Origin: Acidimicrobiia bacterium
GTDB lineage: Bacteria; Actinomycetota; Acidimicrobiia; Spongiisociales; SHLN01
Direction of reading: 5' to 3'
Length of the DNA stretch: 15,040 nt
Assembly: GCA_030623545.1 (NCBI GenBank)
Contig: JAUXLW010000013.1
Coordinates: forward strand, 1-15,040
Part shown: positions 5,215 through 12,886 of the stretch, piece by piece
How positions within the stretch are numbered: position 1 is the stretch's first letter
How the letters are laid out: every line of letters starts with the position of its first letter
The notes under the pieces: model-generated
Told to the model about the DNA's origin: nothing
Database searches by the model: none
Seen by the model: the letters and a program-made list of their open reading frames with translations, nothing else
Made by a program: the position numbers and the translations under genes

Positions 5215-7745
5215 CTACAACTGGCGAAATCTCGACAGGCGATTGCCCGCTCGAGCCTGTCGATGGACTCGATGAGCATGCGCTCGAGCTGGGGCACACC
5301 CGAAACTGCGGCCAGCGTCTCCTGAGCCAGGTTGAGTGCCTCGACATCCACCCGGTGCCCCGGCATCAAGCCCAGGAAGTAGGACGAGGCGGCCTCATGG
5401 TCCCGAGTTGCGAAGGCTTCTTCGAGGCTCGAGAAGTATCGCGAAACGTAGGGCTCCAACAAAGCTCGCTGCCCGGGCCATTGGAACCCGGCCATGGCCG
5501 CGTTGTCAAGATAAAGCGAGCCGTAACCGTCGCCGTGAATCCGGATCCAGGCCTCTTCTTTCGCCTCCGGGTCCGGGTGAGCCACATCGATCGTGATCAT
5601 CGCCCGCTGACCCCGGTCGCTGGGATCGCGCTCGAACTCCCGGGCGGCCCGCTCCGGAGCATCCTCGAACCCGGCCGCCGCCCAACGCACGGCCAGCGCC
5701 CACCTCATGTCCTGATCGATGGCCACCGCGTCGCCGCCGTCACCGTCCACCAGTGCCGCCACCCTGACCAGATCGTCCCTGGACTCGACCGCCCGCAACA
5801 AGGCGCGCAACCAGAGCACCCGACCATCCGCCGAGGGCCCGTCGGTGGCAGCGTCAAGGGCGGTGGTGACAAAACTCGACCCGACCGCGAGGCGTGAGTC
5901 CTCCGGCACATATCGCCTGATCGCCGAGGTGGCCGTGTCGGTTGCCAGCTTGAGAATTTGCAGGCTGGCTTCTGATGGCAGCTTCTCCTCAACAAGGCCG
6001 AGGTAATCAAGGGAGGAGAAATGGTGGTCACGCACCATGTCCCACAAGGTGGCCCACAACAGTTGACGGAAGAGGTCGTCGTCTATCTCGTCCAGGCGGT
6101 GTCGAGCAAAGTCAAGCGAGGTGGCGTCAAGCTTGATCTTGGCGAAGGTCAAGTCACGGAAGTTGGGAAACACCAATAGCGGTTCTGGCTTCCCGATGAC
6201 GTTGGGTACCTCGGTAGCAGCACCGTCGATCCGCACAGGGTGGGCTGCAACCTCGATGCCGTTATGGTCGTCAGTGACGAGGGCAACCTCAACGGAGTGG
6301 GGTCGCATCGTGGGGTAATCAGCCGGTGCCGTCTGAATGATTTGCATTGAGGCAACCCTTCCGGAGTCAGCCTCCCACTCAGCCGCCAGCGTGTTGAGGC
6401 TGGGGGCCTCCAGCCAGGCGCGTGACCAGTCGTCAAGCTCCATTCCCGACCCGTGCTGGACCGCGGCTAGAAAATCTCGAAGGGTGGCGTTGCCGAAAGC
6501 GTGCTCGGCGAAGTATGCCTTCATGCCCTTCCGCACGGCTTCCTCCCCCACCGAGGCGACAAGCTGCCGCAAGGCGGCGGATCCTTTCCCGTAGGTGATG
6601 CCATCGAAGTTGAGAAAGGTTTCGTCGGTCGAGGGGACGTCGTCTGCGATGCGATGGGTGGTGGGGAGCTGATCCTGAGTGTACGCCCAGCGCTTCATGT
6701 CGGCCTGAAAATGCAACCAGGAGCTAGGAAACTGCCCGAGCTGCTCGAGAGCCTGAAACGACATGAAGGTGGCGAAGCTCTCGTTGAGCCACAGGTCGCT
6801 AAACCATTCCATAGTGACCAGATTGCCGAACCATTGGTGAGCCATCTCGTGGAGCAGTGTCTCCGCTCGCCGCAGGCGTTGATTCTCGGTGGGAGGGTCA
6901 CGAAAGATGTAGCCCTCGTTGAACGTAACGTTCCCGATGTTTTCCATGGCCCCGGCGTTGAACTCGGGGACAAAGATCTGGTCGTACTTGGTGAAGGGGT
7001 ACGGGTGGCCGAAGAATTCCTCGAAGTAGTCGAGCCCCCACTTCGTCAGCTCGAACAACTCGTCGGGATCCAGGTGTTCCATGAGCGAGGCCCGGCAATA
7101 CAGCCCGAGGGCCATTCCGTTGTGCTCAGACTCGACCGATTGGTAGGGCCCGGCCACCAACGAAACCAGATAGGTGCTGATGGGAACTGTTTCCTCAAAT
7201 AGGCGGCGTACCCGCCCATCCGATTCTTCTTCGCTCGATACCACCCGCGATCCCGTCAGGATCTGCCACCCGGCCGGGGAAGTCGTCGACATCTCGAAGG
7301 TCGCTTTCAGGTCCGGTTGATCAAAACTCGGAAACATCCGATGGGCACCGAAAGGCTCAAACTGTGTGTACAGATACTCGGCCTCGTCCACAGGGTCGAC
7401 GAATTGGTGGAGCCCTTCGCCGGTGTGGTTGTAAGAATTGACATACCGAACCCGAACCGCATTCTCGGGAGCCAGGAGCTCGGCCGGCAGCACGAGGCGG
7501 TTGTCATGCCACTCCGGCTCTAGTTCCTGGTCGTTGATTTCGAAGAGATCGATCGAGGTCCCTGTGAAGTCGAGGAACGTGGCCACCATGCCCTGGCGCC
7601 GGAAGCGTATGGTGCATTCCCCGCGGTAAGTCTTGGCGTTGGCCTCGATGTCGAGATGCATCACGTAATGGACATCTGAGATTGTCGCAGCCCGCTCCCG
7701 GGCTTCGACATGTGTTAAACGGTCCGGTTGGAGAGCAACGTCCAT
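5211..7745 (-). CDS. pepN: Aminopeptidase N, M1 family zinc metallopeptidase
   Basis: PepN removes N-terminal residues from peptides in the cytoplasm during protein turnover and peptide use. The 844-residue protein has the full M1 layout: an N-terminal beta domain (to about 200), the exopeptidase motif GAMEN (265-269), the zinc site HEMAH with H299 and H303 and the third ligand E322 in NESFA (HExxH-x18-E), and the catalytic tyrosine Y385 in DGITYGKGS. Residues about 440-844 form a long helical C-terminal domain of the ERAP1_C-like type. Length and motifs fit the actinobacterial PepN family. There is no signal peptide or membrane segment. The ATG at 7745 follows a GAGAAGG-like site a few bases upstream and lies 44 bp after gatB, so it may be co-transcribed with gatCAB or have a promoter in that gap. 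The stop overlaps the DUF1015 stop on the other strand (5211-5214). Confidence 0.95.
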   Translation of the reverse strand: MDVALQPDRLTHVEARERAATISDVHYVMHLDIEANAKTYRGECTIRFRRQGMVATFLDFTGTSIDLFEINDQELEPEWHDNRLVLPAELLAPENAVRVRYVNSYNHTGEGLHQFVDPVDEAEYLYTQFEPFGAHRMFPSFDQPDLKATFEMSTTSPAGWQILTGSRVVSSEEESDGRVRRLFEETVPISTYLVSLVAGPYQSVESEHNGMALGLYCRASLMEHLDPDELFELTKWGLDYFEEFFGHPYPFTKYDQIFVPEFNAGAMENIGNVTFNEGYIFRDPPTENQRLRRAETLLHEMAHQWFGNLVTMEWFSDLWLNESFATFMSFQALEQLGQFPSSWLHFQADMKRWAYTQDQLPTTHRIADDVPSTDETFLNFDGITYGKGSAALRQLVASVGEEAVRKGMKAYFAEHAFGNATLRDFLAAVQHGSGMELDDWSRAWLEAPSLNTLAAEWEADSGRVASMQIIQTAPADYPTMRPHSVEVALVTDDHNGIEVAAHPVRIDGAATEVPNVIGKPEPLLVFPNFRDLTFAKIKLDATSLDFARHRLDEIDDDLFRQLLWATLWDMVRDHHFSSLDYLGLVEEKLPSEASLQILKLATDTATSAIRRYVPEDSRLAVGSSFVTTALDAATDGPSADGRVLWLRALLRAVESRDDLVRVAALVDGDGGDAVAIDQDMRWALAVRWAAAGFEDAPERAAREFERDPSDRGQRAMITIDVAHPDPEAKEEAWIRIHGDGYGSLYLDNAAMAGFQWPGQRALLEPYVSRYFSSLEEAFATRDHEAASSYFLGLMPGHRVDVEALNLAQETLAAVSGVPQLERMLIESIDRLERAIACRDFASCS
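5232..5263. terminator. Candidate hairpin at the convergent operon ends
   Basis: A perfect 9-bp inverted repeat, TCGACAGGC (5232-5240) and GCCTGTCGA (5255-5263), encloses a 14-nt loop. It begins 18 nt beyond the stop of the plus-strand serine operon and lies inside the last codons of pepN. No U-tract follows on either strand, so it would be an atypical terminator or a 3'-end stabiliser. It may also be chance within coding sequence. Confidence 0.35.
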
Positions 7746-7789
7746 CTACCTTCTCTTCTACCTACACGTCACTGCGGAAATGTAGCCGG

Positions 7790-9232
7790 TCAGCCCGCCC
7801 GCTCGTTGATGATCCTGGTCACGGCCGCCGGGTCGGCCTTGCCGCCGGTTGATCTCATCACCTGGCCGATCAGAAATCCCATGACCTTGTGGTCGCCGGA
7901 TTTGAGTTTCTCGAAAGCGTCGCTGTTTGCCGCCAGGACCGCATCGACGGCGGGCTCCAGAGAAGCCGAGTCGGACACCTGGATCAGATCGCGACTCTCG
8001 GCGACCTCGGCCGGCCGGCCCTCACCGGAGAGAACGCCCCCCAGAACGTCCTTGGCGGCAGTGGCAGACAAATCGCCGGCCCCCACCATCGCCTCCAGCT
8101 CTGCCAGCGCGGCGCCGTCGAGATGGCTGTCCGGCAGCAGCAGAGACTCCTTACGGAGCCAGGCCGTCACCTCGCCTGTCAACCAGTTGGCCACAGTCCT
8201 GGCGTCGGCTCCGGCCCCGACCGCGTCCTCGAAAACGCGGCCAAGATCAACTTCGCGACTGAGTAGTCCGGCGGTGGTGGGCTCCAACCCCTGCGCCCGG
8301 TAACGCTCTCGTGCCTGGGCCGGCAACTCGGGCAAACCGGAAGCCACCTCCGAACGCCAGGCCTCATCGACCGCGATCGGCACCAGATCGGGCTCGGGAA
8401 AATACCGGTAGTCGAACGCCTCCTCCTTGGAGCGCATCGCCGCAGTCGTGCCGTCCTCCTCATTCCAGTGACGCGTTTCCTGCACGACCTCCTCGCCTGC
8501 TTCGAGGACAGCCGCCTGTCGCTTGATTTCGTACTCGAGCGCTCGCTGGACAGAGCGGAGCGAGTTCATGTTCTTGACCTCGACTTTGGTACCGAATGTG
8601 GAAGCGCCTTCGGGGCGAAGCGAAATGTTGGCGTCAAACCGCATGCTCCCTTCCTCGAGCTTGACGTCAGACACGCCAAGGCGTTTCACCACGCCCCGCA
8701 CCTCCTCGGCATAGGCCCGGGCCTGGACGGCTGATCGAAGGTCGGGCTCGGAAACAATCTCCATCAGCGGCACGCCGGCGCGATTGAAATCGAGCAATGT
8801 CTGACTTCCGGCGCCGATCCGACCGCCGGCTCCCAGATGGGTGCTCTTGCCCGTGTCTTCCTCCATATGGACGCGCGTAATCCCGACACGGGCCGATCCT
8901 TCGTCGGTCTCAATGTCGATGTACCCGTCGATGCACAGCGGCAAGTCGTACTGAGAGATCTGATAGTTCTTGGGCATGTCGGGATAGAAGTAGTTCTTGC
9001 GGCTGAACACCGAGTGGGGGGCTATCTCGCACTGGAGACCCAGCCCGATCTTCATGGCGTACTCCACCGCCGTGTGGTTCACCACCGGCAACGCCCCGGG
9101 GAGGCCCAGACAGACGGGACATACGTTGGTGTTAGGCGGGGCTCCGAATTCGACCGGGCAACCGCAGAACATCTTGGAAGCGGTAGTCAGCTCCACGTGG
9201 GTTTCGATGCCAATCACCGGTTCGAACTTCAT
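7790..9232 (-). CDS. gatB: Asp-tRNA(Asn)/Glu-tRNA(Gln) amidotransferase subunit B
   Basis: GatB is the kinase and tRNA-binding subunit of GatCAB. It phosphorylates the Glu or Asp carried on misacylated tRNA and passes it on for amidation with ammonia from GatA. The 480 residues are full length. The N-terminal signature VIGIETHVEL (6-15) is followed by the zinc-site cysteines C23, C25, C38 and C41 (CGC ... CPVC). The cradle domain carries NYFYPDMPKNYQISQYD and the acceptor-binding region runs through VEVKNMNSLRSVQRALEYEI. The C-terminus from about residue 335 is the helical YqeY-like tail that contacts tRNA, ending near GFLIGQVMRSTGGKADP. The ATG at 9232 overlaps the gatA stop (ATGA), which fixes the start. 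The presence of gatB implies that the host makes Gln-tRNA and/or Asn-tRNA indirectly. Confidence 0.97.
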   Translation of the reverse strand: MKFEPVIGIETHVELTTASKMFCGCPVEFGAPPNTNVCPVCLGLPGALPVVNHTAVEYAMKIGLGLQCEIAPHSVFSRKNYFYPDMPKNYQISQYDLPLCIDGYIDIETDEGSARVGITRVHMEEDTGKSTHLGAGGRIGAGSQTLLDFNRAGVPLMEIVSEPDLRSAVQARAYAEEVRGVVKRLGVSDVKLEEGSMRFDANISLRPEGASTFGTKVEVKNMNSLRSVQRALEYEIKRQAAVLEAGEEVVQETRHWNEEDGTTAAMRSKEEAFDYRYFPEPDLVPIAVDEAWRSEVASGLPELPAQARERYRAQGLEPTTAGLLSREVDLGRVFEDAVGAGADARTVANWLTGEVTAWLRKESLLLPDSHLDGAALAELEAMVGAGDLSATAAKDVLGGVLSGEGRPAEVAESRDLIQVSDSASLEPAVDAVLAANSDAFEKLKSGDHKVMGFLIGQVMRSTGGKADPAAVTRIINERAG

Positions 9233-10707
9233 ATGTCGGCTCGGGAGTTCGCCAAAGCCGGCCGCTCGCTGAATCCGGCGATCCGCTCCACCTCGGCCGC
9301 CACCTGAAAGAGCACTTCTTCCCCCAGGGCCGGAGCCATCACCTGGAAGCCGATTGGTAATCCGGCGTCGTCGAGGCCAACGGGCACCGAGATGCCAGGG
9401 TGACCCGACAGGTTGCTGGGGATAGTGCAGACGTCAGACATGTACATAGCCAGCGGGTCCGTCGCCCTGGCGCCTACCTCGAACGCGGTCGTCGGACTCG
9501 TCGGCGAGACCAGCACATCCACCTGGCCGTAGGCAGAGTCGAAATCGTTGAGGATGAGCGTCCTGACCCGCTGAGCCTGCCCGTAGAAGGCGTCGTAGTA
9601 ACCGGCCGACAGGGCATAAGTGCCGAGGAGTATGCGTCGCGTCACCTCGGGCCCAAAACCCTCGGCCCGGGTGTTGGCCATCATTTCCTCAACCGTGTCT
9701 CCGTCGCGGCGCAGCCCGTACCTGACGCCATCGAACCGCGCCAGGTTGGCCGAGCATTCGGCGGGAGCGATGAGGTAGTAGGCCGAGAGCGCATACTCGA
9801 AGGAGGGAAGAGAGACCTCGGTCACTTTGGCTCCTTCCCCTTCGAGACTGGTGACCATCCGCGCTACGGCCGCCTGCACCTGAGGATCGATTCCCTCCCC
9901 ACTCAATTCAGACACAACTCCGATACGCAAACCGGCGACACCCCGCTCCAGGCCGGCCCGAAAATCTGGCACCGCCCCCGGGTGGCTGGTCGAGTCCGCA
10001 GGGTCATACCCGGCAAGGGCCTCGAGCACGGTCACCGAGTCTGTCACTGTTCTGGTCAACGGACCGATCTGATCGAGCGACGAAGCAAAGGCTATGAGCC
10101 CATATCGGCTCACCAGGCCGTATGTCGGCTTCATGCCGACTATGCCGCACAGGGACGCCGGCTGGCGGATTGAGCCGCCGGTGTCACTGCCGAGAGCTGC
10201 CAAAGCCGAGCCGACGGCAACGGCAGCTGCCGACCCACCCGAGCTTCCACCCGGTACCCGCTCCGGATTCCACGGATTACGGCTCGTGCCATAAGCCGAG
10301 TTCTCCGTAGAGGACCCCATGGCGAATTCATCGAGATTGGTTTTGCCAACGATGACCGACCCGGCCTCTCGAAGCCGGCCGACCACGGTGGCATCGTACG
10401 GTGGAAGGTATCCGGCCAGGATCTTCGAAGAACAGGTTGTCTCGAGGCCCCGGGTAACAAGATTGTCCTTGAGAGCCACGGGGATGCCCGTCAGTTTCGA
10501 CACTGCGGCACCTTTCCCCAGGGCGCTGTCGGCGGCAACCGCGGCCCTGGCTGCTCCCGGCCGATCGATATTGAGGTAGGCATGAAGCTGCGCCTCAGTC
10601 ATGGTGGCACGGCGATGCACCGCCTCCAGCAGCTCGACGGCAGTCATCTCTCCCCCCTGGAGCCCCGAAGTCGCTTCGCTGAGCGTCAGATCGGCAAGGT
10701 CGGTCAT
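9229..10707 (-). CDS. gatA: Asp-tRNA(Asn)/Glu-tRNA(Gln) amidotransferase subunit A
   Basis: GatA is the amidase-signature subunit. It hydrolyses glutamine and channels ammonia to GatB. The 492-residue protein shows the complete Ser-cisSer-Lys triad: K80 in PVALKDNL, S155 in GGSSGGSAAA and the nucleophile S179 in GSDTGGSIRQPAS. The 24-residue spacing between the two serines matches characterised amidase-signature enzymes. Further support comes from KTNLDEFAMGSSTENSAYG (about 122-140) and MKPTYGLVSRYG (about 192-203), both typical of true GatA and not of general amidases. It starts by ATGA overlap with gatC and ends by ATGA overlap with gatB, so the three subunits would be made in coupled, near-equal amounts. 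No anomaly seen. Confidence 0.97.
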   Translation of the reverse strand: MTDLADLTLSEATSGLQGGEMTAVELLEAVHRRATMTEAQLHAYLNIDRPGAARAAVAADSALGKGAAVSKLTGIPVALKDNLVTRGLETTCSSKILAGYLPPYDATVVGRLREAGSVIVGKTNLDEFAMGSSTENSAYGTSRNPWNPERVPGGSSGGSAAAVAVGSALAALGSDTGGSIRQPASLCGIVGMKPTYGLVSRYGLIAFASSLDQIGPLTRTVTDSVTVLEALAGYDPADSTSHPGAVPDFRAGLERGVAGLRIGVVSELSGEGIDPQVQAAVARMVTSLEGEGAKVTEVSLPSFEYALSAYYLIAPAECSANLARFDGVRYGLRRDGDTVEEMMANTRAEGFGPEVTRRILLGTYALSAGYYDAFYGQAQRVRTLILNDFDSAYGQVDVLVSPTSPTTAFEVGARATDPLAMYMSDVCTIPSNLSGHPGISVPVGLDDAGLPIGFQVMAPALGEEVLFQVAAEVERIAGFSERPALANSRADI

Positions 10708-10994
10708 GGCTCCTCGAGGATGGGCGGAACCCGGAAGTAGTTACCGTCACGATCCGGGGCCTGGGCGAGCACCTCTTCAGTGTCAAGGCACTCGGTGACA
10801 ACGTCCTCACGAAACGCGTTGGTGCGCCGGAGCGGGTGAGAGGTGGGCTCTACTCCCTCGGTGGGAAGCGCTTGCACCAGTGCGGCGTGCTCCAGCACAA
10901 CCTCACACTGGGCTCGGTAGAGATCAAGCTCTTCATCACTCAACGCCAGCCTGGCGAGTCGAGCCACTTTGGCGATATCGATGTCAATGGGCAT
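10704..10994 (-). CDS. gatC: Asp-tRNA(Asn)/Glu-tRNA(Gln) amidotransferase subunit C
   Basis: GatC is the small belt-like subunit that wraps around and stabilises the GatA-GatB pair. The 96 residues match the family length of about 95-100. The N-terminal helix signature IAKVARLARLALSDEEL (7-23) and the C-terminal extended segment ending FRVPPILEE are characteristic. The start at 10994 lies 36 bp after dapE and has no good Shine-Dalgarno. The gap 10995-11030 holds no obvious promoter, so it is likely co-transcribed with the dap genes. Its stop overlaps the gatA start as ATGA. The contiguous gatC-gatA-gatB order contrasts with actinobacteria that separate gatB from gatCA (general knowledge, not checked here). 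Confidence 0.95.
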   Translation of the reverse strand: MPIDIDIAKVARLARLALSDEELDLYRAQCEVVLEHAALVQALPTEGVEPTSHPLRRTNAFREDVVTECLDTEEVLAQAPDRDGNYFRVPPILEEP

Positions 10995-11017
10995 CGAGGC
11001 GGAACATTAGTAGCGGG

Positions 11018-11039
11018 ACCGGCGGAGCCTTCAGCCGGT
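11018..11039 (-). other. Short inverted repeat at the dapE 3' end
   Basis: ACCGGC (11018-11023) and GCCGGT (11034-11039) form a perfect 6-bp inverted repeat with a 10-nt loop that contains the dapE stop codon. No U-run follows on the minus strand. It could act as a weak attenuator or processing site between the dap and gat parts of the cluster, but short GC-rich repeats are expected by chance here. Confidence 0.25.
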
Positions 11040-12083
11040 GATTAGGAATTGACGCAGGGACTCGAAGGCCACGTCGAGATTGGCAACGGGTACCGACTCG
11101 TCGACGGTGTGAGCCAAATCGGCCTCGCCGGGGCCATAGTTAATGGCCGGCACATCCCGGGCCGAGAGGCGGGCCACGTCGGTCCAACCTTGTTTGGGTC
11201 GCCGCGGCGCGCCGGTGAGGGCTTCCAAGCGCTCGATGTGGGCGTTGCCCTCCTCCACCCTTCCGCCGGGGGCGGTATCCACGATTTCGAACTCGTCGGC
11301 TCCTTCGAGGTGCTCGGCGAAACGCAGACTGGCGTCCTCCATCGTCTTGTCGGGAGCGAACCGATAGTTGACATTGCACTCGAAGCGGGCCGGAACAATG
11401 TTGTTCGCGACTCCACCATGCGCCTGCGTGACCGTCACCACCTCCCGAAACTCGAGGCCTCCAACCTGCACGACCTCCGGGGATTTCTCGGCCATTTCGG
11501 CGAGCCATGCGCCTGCTCGGGTAACCGCATTTTCGCCGAGCCAGGGCCGGGCGCTGTGAGCAGCAACGCCGTTGAAAACAACGCTTGCGTTCATCACTCC
11601 CTGGCACCCTAACTCGAGGCTGAGGTCGGTCGGCTCGAGGACCACCGCCAACTCGCTCTCTTCAAGCCATTTGACCTCGTCGAGCACGGCTTCGAGCTCG
11701 TTTTCGTCATGCGGTCCCTCTTCCGCTGCGTAGAAGACCCCGATCACGTCGAATGGGCCGGCCCGGACTTCAGCGTCCTCCAGCAGATGAACCATGACGG
11801 CCAGGCCCGCCTTCATGTCGGAAGACCCGAGGCCGTGCAGCCGGTCGCCTTCGACACGAGCCGGCCCCTGCCCCTGCCGAGGCACGGTGTCGGTATGGCC
11901 GAACAACGAGATCAACGGCGCCCCACCCCGATGACCTATGACCAGGCTGTTCCCGATGCGAGAAACGCCCGGCTCCCCAAAACTCGGCAGAAGGCGTTCT
12001 GCCAGTGCCGTCGCCAGGCGGCCCTCCTGGCCGGTTTCAGAGGGAATGTCGACCAGCCAGGCGAGAGTGTCGACGAGGTTCAC
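11031..12083 (-). CDS. dapE: Succinyl-diaminopimelate desuccinylase (M20 family)
   Basis: DapE hydrolyses N-succinyl-LL-2,6-diaminopimelate to LL-diaminopimelate and succinate, using two zinc ions, in the pathway to lysine and peptidoglycan. The 350 residues carry the full ligand set: H63 and D65 in FGHTDTVP, D89 in GSSDMKAG (bridging ligand), the general base E121 with E122 in AAEEGP, E150 in VVLEPTD and H325 near the C-terminus. The inserted dimerisation domain contains GVAAHSARPWLGENA (172-186). Length and motifs fit the Gram-positive/actinobacterial DapE subgroup and not the 375-residue E. coli form. The start codon is GTG at 12083, inside the dapD stop (GTGA), directly after the dapD gene whose product acts two steps earlier. 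This context excludes most other M20 peptidase roles. Confidence 0.93.
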   Translation of the reverse strand: MNLVDTLAWLVDIPSETGQEGRLATALAERLLPSFGEPGVSRIGNSLVIGHRGGAPLISLFGHTDTVPRQGQGPARVEGDRLHGLGSSDMKAGLAVMVHLLEDAEVRAGPFDVIGVFYAAEEGPHDENELEAVLDEVKWLEESELAVVLEPTDLSLELGCQGVMNASVVFNGVAAHSARPWLGENAVTRAGAWLAEMAEKSPEVVQVGGLEFREVVTVTQAHGGVANNIVPARFECNVNYRFAPDKTMEDASLRFAEHLEGADEFEIVDTAPGGRVEEGNAHIERLEALTGAPRRPKQGWTDVARLSARDVPAINYGPGEADLAHTVDESVPVANLDVAFESLRQFLITG

Positions 12084-12886
12084 ACCGGGACCTCAAAGGT
12101 GCGTAGAGCGTCGTTGAGCGAAGTCTTGCGATCGGTGGACTCCGACCGCTTGCCGATTATCAGAGCGCACTGCAGGTCAAACGTACCGGCAGGGAAATCC
12201 TTCGGTCTGGTGCCCGGCACGACCACCGCTCCGGCCGGGACCCGGCCTCGCTCTTCGACCGGCTTGTCACCGGTGACGTCGATGATCGGCGTAGATGATG
12301 TGATGGTGGTGTTAGCGCCGAGAACAGCCCCTTCCTCCACCAGCACGCCTTCAACCAGGATTGAACGGCTCCCTATGAACGCGCCATCTTCGATGATCAC
12401 CGGCCTGGCACCGGGTGGCTCGAGCACGCCGCCGATGCCGACACCTCCCGAGATGTGCACGTCCTTCCCCACCTGGGCACATGAGCCAACTGTGGCCCAG
12501 GTGTCCACCAGGGTTCCGCTTCCGACATAGGCGCCGATGTTCACGTAGCCCGGCATCACCACAACCCCCGGCTCACAAAAAGCTCCATACCGCACGGTCC
12601 CCGGTGGCACCACCCTCACTCCTGCCGCTTCCAGGTCGTGCTTAGTGGGGATCTTGTCGTAATACTCGAAAGGCCCGACCTCCATTGTCTGAACCGGCGC
12701 CAGACGGAAGTAGAGCGAGATGGCTTCCTTCACCCATGTGTTGACGCGCCATTCGCCATCAACTTTCTCGGCCACACGGAGCTCGCCGGCGTCGAGAGCG
12801 GCGATGGTCCGGTCAACGGGCTCCTTAGCGTCGGCCAGCAGATCGAGATTGGCATAGGCGGCTTCGATCGCTTCCCGGTCTGTCAT
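12080..12886 (-). CDS. dapD: Tetrahydrodipicolinate N-succinyltransferase
   Basis: DapD transfers succinyl from succinyl-CoA to tetrahydrodipicolinate, opening the succinylase branch of diaminopimelate synthesis. An N-terminal helical region (1-90, with LRVAEKVDGEW and WVKEAISLYFRL) precedes a left-handed beta helix of hexapeptide repeats (about 95-195), including VNIGAYVGSGTLVDTWATVG and HISGGVGIGGVLEP. D128 matches the catalytic Asp141 of the E. coli-type enzyme, but the position of E. coli Glu189 reads I176, with E179 three residues on. The C-terminus (CALIIGKR, STDRKTSLNDALR) is like Bacteroidota-type DapD and unlike the distinct mycobacterial form. I choose the ATG at 12886 (268 aa): it gives an ATGA overlap with the dapC stop and has GGAG about 11 nt upstream. 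A GTG at 12898 would add four residues (MPRH) but has no spaced ribosome site. Function is confident. Confidence 0.93.
   Translation of the reverse strand: MTDREAIEAAYANLDLLADAKEPVDRTIAALDAGELRVAEKVDGEWRVNTWVKEAISLYFRLAPVQTMEVGPFEYYDKIPTKHDLEAAGVRVVPPGTVRYGAFCEPGVVVMPGYVNIGAYVGSGTLVDTWATVGSCAQVGKDVHISGGVGIGGVLEPPGARPVIIEDGAFIGSRSILVEGVLVEEGAVLGANTTITSSTPIIDVTGDKPVEERGRVPAGAVVVPGTRPKDFPAGTFDLQCALIIGKRSESTDRKTSLNDALRTFEVPV

Noticed and set aside
9400..10173. 257-residue plus-strand frame opposite gatA, and similar ones opposite pepN and dapE
   Set aside because: All are antisense to well-supported genes and show no domain or signal features of their own.
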